Of a stretch of DNA of 64,000 nucleotides, positions 34,701-49,150 are shown piece after piece. Position 1 is the stretch's first letter. Every line of letters starts with the position of its first letter. The translations under genes and the position numbers were made by a program. The notes beneath the pieces are model-generated. The model worked only from the letters and a program-made list of their open reading frames with translations, was not told the DNA's origin and did no database searches. This DNA comes from Orychophragmus violaceus (lineage: Eukaryota > Streptophyta > Magnoliopsida > Brassicales > Brassicaceae), in NCBI GenBank assembly GCA_030180135.1, contig CM058230.1, forward strand, positions 105,577,503 to 105,641,502. Reading direction: 5' to 3'.

Positions 34701-37700
34701 TGCACCGTGGGACAGTCGCGGTGCATGAAAAACCAAGTGTTCATGGCCCGGGAAGAATCGGGTCGAGTTTTTTCGAAAGTACCACGACCAAAACCCCTCA
34801 TACGGACAGTAAGGAGGTGTGGTGGAGGAAACGGGTGAAAACAAAATGACGGTATATGATAAACTGATCGTGGACTGATCCTATGCACCGTGGGACAGTC
34901 GCGGTGCATGAAAAACCAAGTGTTCATGGCCCGGGAAGAATCGGGTCGAGTTTTTTCGAAAGTACCACGACCAAAACCCCTCATATGGACAGTAAGGAGG
35001 TGTGGTGGAGGAAACAAGTGAAAAAAAAAATGACGGGATAGGATAAACTGATCGTGGACTGATCTTATGCACCGTGGGACAGTCGCGGTGCATGAAAAAC
35101 CAAGTGTTCATGTCCCGAGAAGGATCGGGTCGAGTTTTTTCGAAAGTACCACGACCAAAACCCCTCATATGGACAGTAAGGAGGTGTGGTGGAGGAAACA
35201 TGTGAAAAAATGACGGTATATGATAAACTGATCGTGGACTGATCCTATGCACCGTGGGACAGTCGCGGTGCATGAAAAACCAAGTGTTCATGTCCCGAGA
35301 AGGATCCGGTCGAGTTTTTTCGAAAGTACCACGACCAAAACCCCTCATATGGACAGTAAGGAGGTGTGGTGGAGGAAACAAGTGAAAAAAAAATGACGGG
35401 ATAGGATAAACTGATCGTGGACTGATCCTATGCACCGTGGGACAGTCGCGGTGCATGAAAAACCAAGTGTTCATGGCCCGGGAAGAATCGGGTCGAGTTT
35501 TTTCAAAAGTACCACGACCAAAACCCCTCATATGGACAGTAAGGAGGTGTGGTGGAGGAAACATGTGAAAAATGACGGTATATGATAAACTGATCGTGGA
35601 CTGATCCTATGCACCGTGGGACAGTCGCGGTGCATGAAAAACCAAGTGTTCATGTCCCGAGAAGGATCCGGTCGAGTTTTTTCGAAAGTACCACGACCAA
35701 AACCCCTCATATGGACAGTAAGGAGGTGTGGTGGAGGAAACAAGTGAAAAAAAAATGACGGGATAGGATAAACCGATCGTGGACTGATCCTATGCACCGT
35801 GGGACAGTCGCGGTGCATGAAAAACCAAGTGTTCATGTCCCGAGAAGGATCGGGTCGAGTTTTTTCGAAAGTACCACGACCAAAACCCCTCATATGGACA
35901 GTAAGGAGGTGTGGTGGAGGAAACAGGTGAAAAAAAAATGACGGGATATGATAAAATGATCGTGGACTGATCCTATGCACCGTGGGACAGTCGCGGTGCA
36001 TGAAAAACGAAGTGTTCATGGCCCGGGAAGAATCGGGTCGAGTTTTTTCGAAAGTACCACGACTAAAACCCCTCATATAGACAGTAAGGAGGTGTGGTGG
36101 AGGAAACGGGTGAAAACAAAATGACGGTATATGATAAACTGATCGTGGACTGATCCTATGCACCGTGGGACAGTCGCGGTGCATGAAAAACCAAGTGTTC
36201 ATGGCCCGGGAAGAATCGGGTCGAGTTTTTTCGAAAGTACCACGACCAAAACCCCTCATATGGACAGTAAGGAGGTGTGGTGGAGGAAACAAGTGAAAAA
36301 AAAATGACGGGATAGGATAAACTGATCGTGGACTGATCCTATGCACCGTGGGACAGTCGCGGTGCATGAAAAACCAAGTGTTCATGTCCCGAGAAGGATC
36401 GGGTCGAGTTTTTTCGAAAGTACCACGACCAAAACCCCTCATATGGACAGTAAGGAGGTGTGGTGGAGGAAACATGTGAAAAAAATGACGGTATATGATA
36501 AACTGATCGTGGACTGATCCTATGCACCGTGGGACAGTCGCGGTGCATGAAAAACCAAGTGTTCATGTCCCGAGAAGGATCGGGTCAAGTTTTTTCGAAA
36601 GTACCACGACCAAAACCCCTCATATGGACAGTAAGGAGGTGTGGTGGAGGAAACAAGTGAAAAAAAAATGACGGGATAGGATAAACTGATCGTGGACTGA
36701 TCCTATGCACCGTGGGACAGTCGCGGTGCATGAAAAACCAAGTGTTCATGTCCCGAGAAGGATCGGGTCGAGTTTTTTCGAAAGTACCACGACCAAAACC
36801 CCTCATATAGACAGTAAGGAGGTGTGGTGGAGGAAACGGGTGAAAACAAAATGACGGTATATGATAAACTGATCGTGGACTGATCCTATGCACCGTGGGA
36901 CAGTCGCGGTGCATGAAAAACCAAGTGTTCATGTCCCGGGAAGGATCGGGTCGAGTTTTTTCGAAAGTACCACGACCAAAACCCCTCATATGGACAGTAA
37001 GGAGGTGTGGTGGAGGAAACGGGTGAAAACAAAATGACGGGATATGATAAACTGATCGTGGACTGATCCTATGCACCGTGGGACAGTCGCGGTGCATGAA
37101 AAACCAAGTGTTCATGGCCCGGGAAGAATCGGGTCGAGTTTTTTCGAAAGTACCACGACCAAAACCCCTCATACGGACAGTAAGGAGGTGTGGTGGAGGA
37201 AACGGGTGAAAACAAAATGACGGTATATGATAAACTGATCGTGGACTGATCCTATGCACCGTGGGACAGTCGCGGTGCATGAAAAACCAAGTGTTCATGG
37301 CCCGGGAAGAATCGGGTCGAGTTTTTTCGAAAGTACCACGACCAAAACCCCTCATATGGACAGTAAGGAGGTGTGGTGGAGGAAACAAGTGAAAAAAAAA
37401 ATGACGGGATAGGATAAACTGATCGTGGACTGATCTTATGCACCGTGGGACAGTCGCGGTGCATGAAAAACCAAGTGTTCATGTCCCGAGAAGGATCGGG
37501 TCGAGTTTTTTCGAAAGTACCACGACCAAAACCCCTCATATGGACAGTAAGGAGGTGTGGTGGAGGAAACATGTGAAAAAATGACGGTATATGATAAACT
37601 GATCGTGGACTGATCCTATGCACCGTGGGACAGTCGCGGTGCATGAAAAACCAAGTGTTCATGTCCCGAGAAGGATCGGGTCGAGTTTTTTCGAAAGTAC

Positions 37701-37898
37701 CACGACCAAAACCCCTCATATGGACAGTAAGGAGGTGTGGTGGAGGAAACAAGTGAAAAAAAAATGACGGGATAGGATAAACTGATCGTGGACTGATCTT
37801 ATGCACCGTGGGACAGTCGCGGTGCATGAAAAACCAAGTGTTCATGTCCCGAGAAGGATCGGGTCGAGTTTTTTCGAAAGTACCACGACCAAAACCCC

Positions 37899-40640
37899 TC
37901 ATATGGACAGTAAGGAGGTGTGGTGGAGGAAACAGGTGAAAAAAAATGACGGGATATGATAAACTGATCGTGGACTGATACTATGCACCGTGGGACAGTC
38001 GCGGTGCATGAAAAACCAAGTGTTCATGGCCCGGGAAGAATCGGATCGAGTTTTTTCGAAAGTACCACGACCAAAACCCCTCATATAGACAGTAAGGAGG
38101 AGTGGTGGAGGAAACGGGTGAAAACAAAATGACGGTATATGATAAACTGATCGTGGACTGATCCTATGCACCGTGGGACAGTCGCGGTGCATGAAAAACC
38201 AAGTGTTCATGTCCCGAGAAGGATCGGGTCGAGTTTTTTCGAAAGTACCACGACCAAAACCCCTCATATAGACAGTAAGGAGGTGTGGTGGAGGAAACGG
38301 GTGAAAACAAAATGACGGTATATGATAAACTGATCGTGGACTGATCCTATGCACCGTGGGACAGTCGCGGTGCATGAAAAACCAAGTGTTCATGTCCCGG
38401 GAAGGATCGGGTCGAGTTTTTTCGAAAGTACCACGACCAAAACCCCTCATATGGACAGTAAGGAGGTGTGGTGGAGGAAACGGGTGAAAAAAAAATGACG
38501 GGATAGGATAAACTGATCGTGGACTGATCCTATGCACCGTGGGACAGTCGCGGTGCATGAAAAACCAAGTGTTCATGGCCCGGGAAGAATCAGGTCGAGT
38601 TTTTTCGAAAGTACCACGACCAAAACCCCTCATATGGACAGTAAGGAGGTGTGGTGGAGGAAACATGTGAAAAAAAAATGACGGTATATGATAAACTGAT
38701 CGTGGACTGATCCTATGCACTGTGGGACAGTCGCTGTGCATGAAAAACCAAGTGTTCATGTCCCGAGAAGGATCGGGTCGAGTTTTTTCGAAAGTACCAC
38801 GACCAAAACCCCTCATATAGACAGTAAGGAGGTGTGGTGGAGGAAACAAGTGAAAAAAAATGACGGTATATGATAAACTGATCGTGGACTGATCCTATGC
38901 ACCGTGGGACAGTCGCGGTGCATGAAAAACCAAGTGTTCATGGCCCGGGAAGAATCGGATCGAGTTTTTTCGAAAGTACCACGACCAAAACCCCTCATAT
39001 AGACAGTAAGGAGGAGTGGTGGAGGAAACGGGTGAAAACAAAATGACGGTATATGATAAACTGATCGTGGACTGATCCTATGCACCGTGGGACAGTCGCG
39101 GTGCATGAAAAACCAAGTGTTCATGTCCCGAGAAGGATCGGGTCGAGTTTTTTCGAAAGTACCACGACCAAAACCCCTCATATAGACAGTAAGGAGGTGT
39201 GGTGGAGGAAACGGGTGAAAACAAAATGACGGTATATGATAAACTGATCGTGGACTGATCCTATGCACCGTGGGACAGTCGCGGTGCATGAAAAACCAAG
39301 TGTTCATGTCCCGGGAAGGATCGGGTCGAGTTTTTTCGAAAGTACCACGACCAAAACCCCTCATATGGACAGTAAGGAGGTGTGGTGGAGGAAACGGGTG
39401 AAAACAAAATGACGGGATAGGATAAACTGATCGTGGACTGATCCTATGCACCGTGGGACAGTCGCGGTGCATGAAAAACCAAGTGTTCATGGCCCGGGAA
39501 GAATCAGGTCGAGTTTTTTCGAAAGTACCACGACCAAAACCCCTCATATGGACAGTAAGGAGGTGTGGTGGAGGAAACATGTGAAAAAAAAAATGACGGT
39601 ATATGATAAACTGATCGTGGACTGATCCTATGCACCGTGGGACAGTCGCGGTGCATGAAAAACCAAGTGTTCATGTCCCGAGAAGGATCGGGTCGAGTTT
39701 TTTCGAAAGTACCACGACCAAAACCCCTCATATGGACAGTAAGGAGGTGTGGTGGAGGAAACAGGTGAAAAAAATGACGGGATATGATAAACTGATCGTG
39801 GACTGATCCTATGCACCGTGGGACAGTCGCGGTGCATGAAAAACCAAGTGTTCATGGCCCGGGAAGACTCGGATCGAGTTTTTTCGAAAGTACCACGACC
39901 AAAACCCCTCATATAGACAGTAAGGAGGAGTGGTTGAGGAAACGGGTGAAAACAAAATGACGGTATATGATAAACTGATCGTGGACTGATCCTATGCACC
40001 GTGGGACAGTCGCGGTGCATGAAAAACCAAGTGTTCATGTCCCGAGAAGGATCGGGTCGAGTTTTTTCGAAAGTACCACGACCAAAACCCCTCATATAGA
40101 CAGTAAGGAGGTGTGGTGGAGGAAACGGGTGAAAACAAAATGACGGTATATGATAAACTGATCGTGGACTGATCCTATGCACCGTGGGACAGTCGCGGTG
40201 CATGAAAAACCAAGTGTTCATGTCCCGGGAAGGATCGGGTCGAGTTTTTTCGAAAGTACCACGACCAAAACCCCTCATATGGACAGTAAGGAGGTGTGGT
40301 GGAGGAAACGGGTGAAAACAAAATGACGGGATAGGATAAACTGATCGTGGACTGATCCTATGCACCGTGGGACAGTCGCGGTGCATGAAAAACCAAGTGT
40401 TCATGGCCCGGGAAGAATCATGTCGAGTTTTTTCGAAAGTACCACGACCAAAACCCCTCATATGGACAGTAAGGAGGTGTGGTGGAGGAAACATGTGAAA
40501 AAAAAAATGACGGTATATGATAAACTGATCGTGGACTGATCCTATGCACCGTGGGACAGTCGCGGTGCATGAAAAACCAAGTGTTCATGTCCCGAGAAGG
40601 ATCGGGTCGAGTTTTTTCGAAAGTACCACGACCAAAACCC
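37899..40640. repeat. Pentamer higher-order repeat (914 bp) in three tandem copies
   Basis: The rare variant TCGGATCGAG occurs at 38041, 38955 and 39869, exactly 914 bp apart each time, and the other four monomers of each unit follow the same variant order. 914/5 = 182.8 bp. The third copy carries an extra change (GAAGACTCGG). End points are approximate. Confidence 0.8.
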
Positions 40641-42650
40641 CTCATATGGACAATAAGGAGGTGTGGTGGAGGAAACAGGTGAAAAAAAATGACGGGATAT
40701 GATAAACTGATCGTGGACTGATCCTATGCACCGTGGGACAGTCGCGGTGCATGAAAAACCAAGTTTTCATGTCCCGAGAAGGATCGGGTCGAGTTTTTTT
40801 CGAAAGTACCACGACCAAAACCCCTCATATAGACAGTAAGGAGGTGTGGTGGAGGAAACGGGTGAAAACAAAATGACGGTATATGATAAACTGATCGTGG
40901 ACTGATCCTATGCACCGTGGGACAGTCGCGGTGCATGAAAAACCAAGTGTTCATGTCCCGGGAAGAATCGGGTCGAGTTTTTTCGAAAGTACCACGACCA
41001 AAACCCCTCATATGGACAGTAAGGAGGTGTGGTGGAGGAAACAAGTGAAAAAAAAATGACGGGATAGGATAAACTGATCGTGGACTGATCCTATGCACCG
41101 TGGGACAGTCGCGGTGCATGAAAAACCAAGTGTTCATGTCCCGAGAAGGATCGGGTCGAGTTTTTTCGAAAGTACCACGACCAAAACCCCTCATATGGAC
41201 AGTAAGGAGGTGTGGTGGAGGAAACATGTGAAAAAAATGACGGTATATGATAAACTGATCGTGGACTGATCCTATGCACCGTGGGACAGTCGCGGTGCAT
41301 GAAAAACCAAGTGTTCATGTCCCGAGAAGGATCGGGTCAAGTTTTTTCGAAAGTACCACGACCAAAACCCCTCATATGGACAGTAAGGAGGTGTGGTGGA
41401 GGAAACAAGTGAAAAAAAAATGACGGGATAGGATAAACTGATCGTGGACTGATCCTATGCACCGTGGGACAGTCGCGGTGCATGAAAAACCAAGTGTTCA
41501 TGTCCCGAGAAGGATCGGGTCGAGTTTTTTCGAAAGTACCACGACCAAAACCCCTCATATAGACAGTAAGGAGGTGTGGTGGAGGAAACGGGTGAAAACA
41601 AAATTACGGTATATGATAAACTGATCGTGGACTGATCCTATGCACCGTGGGACAGTCGCGGTGCATGAAAAACCAAGTGTTCATGTCCCGGGAAGGATCG
41701 GGTCGAGTTTTTTCGAAAGTACCACGACCAAAACCCCTCATATGGACAGTAAGGAGGTGTGGTGGAGGAAACGGGTGAAAACAAAATGACGGGATATGAT
41801 AAACTGATCGTGGACTGATCCTATGCACCGTGGGACAGTCGCGGTGCATGAAAAACCAAGTGTTCATGGCCCGGGAAGAATCGGGTCGAGTTTTTTCGAA
41901 AGTACCACGACCAAAACCCCTCATACGGACAGTAAGGAGGTGTGGTGGAGGAAACGGGTGAAAACAAAATGACGGTATATGATAAACTGATCGTGGACTG
42001 ATCCTATGCACCGTGGGACAGTCGCGGTGCATGAAAAACCAAGTGTTCATGGCCCGGGAAGAATCGGGTCGAGTTTTTTCGAAAGTACCACGACCAAAAC
42101 CCCTCATATGGACAGTAAGGAGGTGTGGTGGAGGAAACAAGTGAAAAAAAAAATGACGGGATAGGATAAACTGATCGTGGACTGATCTTATGCACCGTGG
42201 GACAGTCGCGGTGCATGAAAAACCAAGTGTTCATGTCCCGAGAAGGATCGGGTCGAGTTTTTTCGAAAGTACCACGACCAAAACCCCTCATATGGACAGT
42301 AAGGAGGTGTGGTGGAGGAAACATGTGAAAAAATGACGGTATATGATAAACTGATCGTGGACTGATCCTATGCACCGTGGGACAGTCGCGGTGCATGAAA
42401 AACCAAGTGTTCATGTCCCGAGAAGGATCGGGTCGAGTTTTTTCGAAAGTACCACGACCAAAACCCCTCATATGGACAGTAAGGAGGTGTGGTGGAGGAA
42501 ACAAGTGAAAAAAAAATGACGGGATAGGATAAACTGATCGTGGACTGATCTTATGCACCGTGGGACAGTCGCGGTGCATGAAAAACCAAGTGTTCATGTC
42601 CCGAGAAGGATCGGGTCGAGTTTTTTCGAAAGTACCACGACCAAAACCCC

Positions 42651-45390
42651 TCATATGGACAGTAAGGAGGTGTGGTGGAGGAAACAGGTGAAAAAAAATG
42701 ACGGGATATGATAAACTGATCGTGGACTGATACTATGCACCGTGGGACAGTCGCGGTGCATGAAAAACCAAGTGTTCATGGCCCGGGAAGAATCGGATCG
42801 AGTTTTTTCGAAAGTACCACGACCAAAACCCCTCATATAGACAGTAAGGAGGAGTGGTGGAGGAAACGGGTGAAAACAAAATGACGGTATATGATAAACT
42901 GATCGTGGACTGATCCTATGCACCGTGGGACAGTCGCGGTGCATGAAAAACCAAGTGTTCATGTCCCGAGAAGGATCGGGTCGAGTTTTTTCGAAAGTAC
43001 CACGACCAAAACCCCTCATATAGACAGTAAGGAGGTGTGGTGGAGGAAACGGGTGAAAACAAAATGACGGTATATGATAAACTGATCGTGGACTGATCCT
43101 ATGCACCGTGGGACAGTCGCGGTGCATGAAAAACCAAGTGTTCATGTCCCGGGAAGGATCGGGTCGAGTTTTTTCGAAAGTACCACGACCAAAACCCCTC
43201 ATATGGACAGTAAGGAGGTGTGGTGGAGGAAACGGGTGAAAAAAAAATGACGGGATAGGATAAACTGATCGTGGACTGATCCTATGCACCGTGGGACAGT
43301 CGCGGTGCATGAAAAACCAAGTGTTCATGGCCCGGGAAGAATCAGGTCGAGTTTTTTCGAAAGTACCACGACCAAAACCCCTCATATGGACAGTAAGGAG
43401 GTGTGGTGGAGGAAACATGTGAAAAAAAAATGACGGTATATGATAAACTGATCGTGGACTGATCCTATGCACTGTGGGACAGTCGCTGTGCATGAAAAAC
43501 CAAGTGTTCATGTCCCGAGAAGGATCGGGTCGAGTTTTTTCGAAAGTACCACGACCAAAACCCCTCATATAGACAGTAAGGAGGTGTGGTGGAGGAAACA
43601 AGTGAAAAAAAATGACGGTATATGATAAACTGATCGTGGACTGATCCTATGCACCGTGGGACAGTCGCGGTGCATGAAAAACCAAGTGTTCATGGCCCGG
43701 GAAGAATCGGATCGAGTTTTTTCGAAAGTACCACGACCAAAACCCCTCATATAGACAGTAAGGAGGAGTGGTGGAGGAAACGGGTGAAAACAAAATGACG
43801 GTATATGATAAACTGATCGTGGACTGATCCTATGCACCGTGGGACAGTCGCGGTGCATGAAAAACCAAGTGTTCATGTCCCGAGAAGGATCGGGTCGAGT
43901 TTTTTCGAAAGTACCACGACCAAAACCCCTCATATAGACAGTAAGGAGGTGTGGTGGAGGAAACGGGTGAAAACAAAATGACGGTATATGATAAACTGAT
44001 CGTGGACTGATCCTATGCACCGTGGGACAGTCGCGGTGCATGAAAAACCAAGTGTTCATGTCCCGGGAAGGATCGGGTCGAGTTTTTTCGAAAGTACCAC
44101 GACCAAAACCCCTCATATGGACAGTAAGGAGGTGTGGTGGAGGAAACGGGTGAAAACAAAATGACGGGATAGGATAAACTGATCGTGGACTGATCCTATG
44201 CACCGTGGGACAGTCGCGGTGCATGAAAAACCAAGTGTTCATGGCCCGGGAAGAATCAGGTCGAGTTTTTTCGAAAGTACCACGACCAAAACCCCTCATA
44301 TGGACAGTAAGGAGGTGTGGTGGAGGAAACATGTGAAAAAAAAAATGACGGTATATGATAAACTGATCGTGGACTGATCCTATGCACCGTGGGACAGTCG
44401 CGGTGCATGAAAAACCAAGTGTTCATGTCCCGAGAAGGATCGGGTCGAGTTTTTTCGAAAGTACCACGACCAAAACCCCTCATATGGACAGTAAGGAGGT
44501 GTGGTGGAGGAAACAGGTGAAAAAAATGACGGGATATGATAAACTGATCGTGGACTGATCCTATGCACCGTGGGACAGTCGCGGTGCATGAAAAACCAAG
44601 TGTTCATGGCCCGGGAAGACTCGGATCGAGTTTTTTCGAAAGTACCACGACCAAAACCCCTCATATAGACAGTAAGGAGGAGTGGTTGAGGAAACGGGTG
44701 AAAAAAAAAATGACGGGATAGGATAAACTGATCGTGGACTGATCCTATGCACCGTGGGACAGTCGCGGTGCATGAAAAACCAAGTGTTCATGTCCCGAGA
44801 AGGATCGGGTCGAGTTTTTTCGAAAGTACCACGACCAAAACCCCTCATATGGACAGTAAGGAGGTGTGGTGGAGGAAACGGGTGAAAACAAAATGACGGT
44901 ATATGATAAACTGATCGTGGACTGATCCTATGCACCGTGGGACAGTCGCGGTGCATGAAAAACCAAGTGTTCATGGCCCGGGAAGAATCGGATCGAGTTT
45001 TTTCGAAAGTACCACGACCAAAACCCCTCATATAGACAGTAAGGAGGAGTGGTGGAGGAAACGGGTGAAAACAAAATGACGGTATATGATAAACTGATCG
45101 TGGACTGATCCTATGCACCGTGGGACAGTCGCGGTGCATGAAAAACCAAGTGTTCATGTCCCGAGAAGGATCGGGTCGAGTTTTTTCGAAAGTACCACGA
45201 CCAAAACCCCTCATATAGACAGTAAGGAGGTGTGGTGGAGGAAACGGGTGAAAACAAAATGACGGTATATGATAAACTGATCGTGGACTGATCCTATGCA
45301 CCGTGGGACAGTCGCGGTGCATGAAAAACCAAGTGTTCATGTCCCGGGAAGGATCGGGTCGAGTTTTTTCGAAAGTACCACGACCAAAAC
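42651..45390. repeat. Second copy of the three-pentamer block (offset 4752 bp)
   Basis: TCGGATCGAG recurs at 42793, 43707 and 44621, again 914 bp apart and each 4752 bp after its counterpart at 38041-39869. The GAAGACTCGG change is again in the third unit, so the whole triplet was copied after it diverged. Near the end the copy departs from its source (different units after about 44.7 kb). Confidence 0.8.
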
Positions 45391-45652
45391 CCCTCATATG
45401 GACAGTAAGGAGGTGTGGTGGAGGAAACGGGTGAAAAAAAAATGACGGGATAGGATAAACTGATCGTGGACTGATCCTATGCACCGTGGGACAGTCGCGG
45501 TGCATGAAAAACCAAGTGTTCATGGCCCGGGAAGAATCAGGTCGAGTTTTTTCGAAAGTACCACGACCAAAACCCCTCATATGGACAGTAAGGAGGTGTG
45601 GTGGAGGAAACATATGAAAAAAATGACGGTATATGATAAACTGATCGTGGAC

Positions 45653-45672
45653 TGACAGTAAGGACAGTCGTG
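45653..45672. repeat. Aberrant monomer junction, copy 1
   Basis: In place of TGATCCTATGCACCGTGGGA the monomer reads TGACAGTAAGGACAGTCGTG. The left arm of the dyad is replaced by a GACAGTAAGGA motif that normally occurs elsewhere in the monomer. It is preceded by the rare ACATATGAAAAAAATG. Confidence 0.85.
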
Positions 45673-48600
45673 GGACAGTCGCGGTGCATGAAAAACCAAG
45701 TGTTCATGTCCCGAGAAGGATCGGGTCGAGTTTTTTCGAAAGTACCACGACCAAAACCCCTCATATAGACAGTAAGGAGGTGTGGTGGAGGAAACAAGTG
45801 AAAAAAAAATGACGGTATATGATAAACTGATCGTGGACTGATCCTATGCACCGTGGGACAGTCGCGGTGCATGAAAAACCAAGTGTTCATGGCCCGAGAA
45901 GAATCAGGTCGAGTTTTTTCGAAAGTACCACGACCAAAACCCCTCATATGGACAGTAAGGAGGTGTGGTGGAGGAAACAAGTGAAAAAAAAAATGACGGG
46001 ATATGATAAACTGATCGTGGACTGATCCTATGCACCGTGGGACAGTCGCGGTGCATGAAAAACCAAGTGTTCATGTCCCGAGAAGGATCGGGTCGAGTTT
46101 TTTCGAAAGTACCACGACCAAAACCCCTCATATAGACAGTAAGGAGGTGTGGTGGAGGAAACGGGTGAAAACAAAATGACGGTATATGATAAACTGATCG
46201 TGGACTGATCCTATGCACCGTGGGACAGTCGCGGTGCATGAAAAACCAAGTGTTCATGTCCCGGGAAGGATCGGGTCGAGTTTTTTCGAAAGTACCACGA
46301 CCAAAACCCCTCATATGGACAGTAAGGAGGTGTGGTGGAGGAAACGGGTGAAAACAAAATGACGGGATAGGATAAACTGATCGTGGACTGATCCTATGCA
46401 CCGTGGGACAGTCGCGGTGCATGAAAAACCAAGTGTTCATGGCCCGGGAAGAATCAGGTCGAGTTTTTTCGAAAGTACCACGACCAAAACCCCTCATATG
46501 GACAGTAAGGAGGTGTGGTGGAGGAAACATGTGAAAAAAAAAATGACGGTATATGATAAACTGATCGTGGACTGATCCTATGCACCGTGGGACAGTCGCG
46601 GTGCATGAAAAACCAAGTGTTCATGTCCCGAGAAGGATCGGGTCGAGTTTTTTCGAAAGTACCACGACCAAAACCCCTCATATGGACAGTAAGGAGGTGT
46701 GGTGGAGGAAACAGGTGAAAAAAATGACGGGATATGATAAACTGATCGTGGACTGATCCTATGCACCGTGGGACAGTCGCGGTGCATGAAAAACCAAGTG
46801 TTCATGGCCCGGGAAGACTCGGATCGAGTTTTTTCGAAAGTACCACGACCAAAACCCCTCATATAGACAGTAAGGAGGAGTGGTTGAGGAAACGGGTGAA
46901 AACAAAATGACGGTATATGATAAACTGATCGTGGACTGATCCTATGCACCGTGGGACAGTCGCGGTGCATGAAAAACCAAGTGTTCATGTCCCGAGAAGG
47001 ATCGGGTCGAGTTTTTTCGAAAGTACCACGACCAAAACCCCTCATATAGACAGTAAGGAGGTGTGGTGGAGGAAACGGGTGAAAACAAAATGACGGTATA
47101 TGATAAACTGATCGTGGACTGATCCTATGCACCGTGGGACAGTCGCGGTGCATGAAAAACCAAGTGTTCATGTCCCGGGAAGGATCGGGTCGAGTTTTTT
47201 CGAAAGTACCACGACCAAAACCCCTCATATGGACAGTAAGGAGGTGTGGTGGAGGAAACGGGTGAAAACAAAATGACGGGATAGGATAAACTGATCGTGG
47301 ACTGATCCTATGCACCGTGGGACAGTCGCGGTGCATGAAAAACCAAGTGTTCATGGCCCGGGAAGAATCAGGTCGAGTTTTTTCGAAAGTACCACGACCA
47401 AAACCCCTCATATGGACAGTAAGGAGGTGTGGTGGAGGAAACATGTGAAAAAAAAAATGACGGTATATGATAAACTGATCGTGGACTGATCCTATGCACC
47501 GTGGGACAGTCGCGGTGCATGAAAAACCAAGTGTTCATGTCCCGAGAAGGATCGGGTCGAGTTTTTTCGAAAGTACCACGACCAAAACCCCTCATATGGA
47601 CAATAAGGAGGTGTGGTGGAGGAAACAGGTGAAAAAAAATGACGGGATATGATAAACTGATCGTGGACTGATCCTATGCACCGTGGGACAGTCGCGGTGC
47701 ATGAAAAACCAAGTTTTCATGTCCCGAGAAGGATCGGGTCGAGTTTTTTTCGAAAGTACCACGACCAAAACCCCTCATATAGACAGTAAGGAGGTGTGGT
47801 GGAGGAAACGGGTGAAAACAAAATGACGGTATATGATAAACTGATCGTGGACTGATCCTATGCACCGTGGGACAGTCGCGGTGCATGAAAAACCAAGTGT
47901 TCATGTCCCGGGAAGGATCGGGTCGAGTTTTTTCGAAAGTACCACGACCAAAACCCCTCATATGGACAGTAAGGAGGTGTGGTGGAGGAAACGGGTGAAA
48001 ACAAAATGACGGGATAGGATAAACTGATCGTGGACTGATCCTATGCACCGTGGGACAGTCGCGGTGCAATAAAAACCAAGTGTTCATGGCCCGGGAAGAA
48101 TCAGGTCGAGTTTTTTCGAAAGTACCACGACCAAAACCCCTCATATGGACAGTAAGGAGGTGTGGTGGAGGAAACATGTGAAAAAAAATGACGGTATATG
48201 ATAAACTGATCGTGGACTGATCCTATGCACCGTGGGACAGTCGCGGTGCATGAAAAACCAAGTGTTCATGTCCCGAGAAGGATCGGGTCGAGTTTTTTCG
48301 AAAGTACCACGACCAAAACCTCTCATATAGACAGTAAGGAGGTGTGGTGGAGGAAACAAGTGAAAAAAATGACGGTATATGATAAACTGATCGTGGACTG
48401 ATCCTATGCACCGTGGGACAGTCGCGGTGCATGAAAAACCAAGTGTTCATGGCCCGGGAAGAATCGGGTCGAGTTTTTTCGAAAGTACCACGACCAAAAC
48501 CCCTCATATGGACAGTAAGGAGGTGTGGTGGAGGAAACAAGTGAAAAAAAAAATGACGGGATATGATAAACTGATCGTGGACTGATCCTATGCACCGTGG

Positions 48601-49130
48601 GACAGTCGCGGTGCATGAAAAACCAAGTGTTCATGGCCCGGGAAGAATCGGGTCGAGTTTTTTCGAAAGTACCACGACCAAAACCCCTCATATAGACAGT
48701 AAGGAGGAGTGGTGGAGGAAACGGGTGAAAACAAAATGACGGTATATGATAAAACTGATCGTGGACTGATCCTATGCACCGTGGGACAGTCGCGGTGCAT
48801 GAAAAACCAAGTGTTCATGTCCCGAGAAGGATCGGGTCGAGTTTTTTCGAAAGTACCACGACCAAAACCCCTCATATGGACAGTAAGGAGGTGTGGTGGA
48901 GGAAACGGGTGAAAACAAAATGACGGGATAGGATAAACTGATCGTGGACTGATCCTATGCACCGTGGGACAGTCGCGGTGCATGAAAAACCAAGTGTTCA
49001 TGGCCCGGGAAGAATCAGGTCGAGTTTTTTCGAAAGTACCACGACCAAAACCCCTCATATGGACAGTAAGGAGGTGTGGTGGAGGAAACATATGAAAAAA
49101 ATGACGGTATATGATAAACTGATCGTGGAC

Positions 49131-49150
49131 TGACAGTAAGGACAGTCGTG
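49131..49150. repeat. Aberrant monomer junction, copy 2
   Basis: Same replacement and same upstream ACATATG as at 45653, 3478 bp further (19 monomers). Confidence 0.85.
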
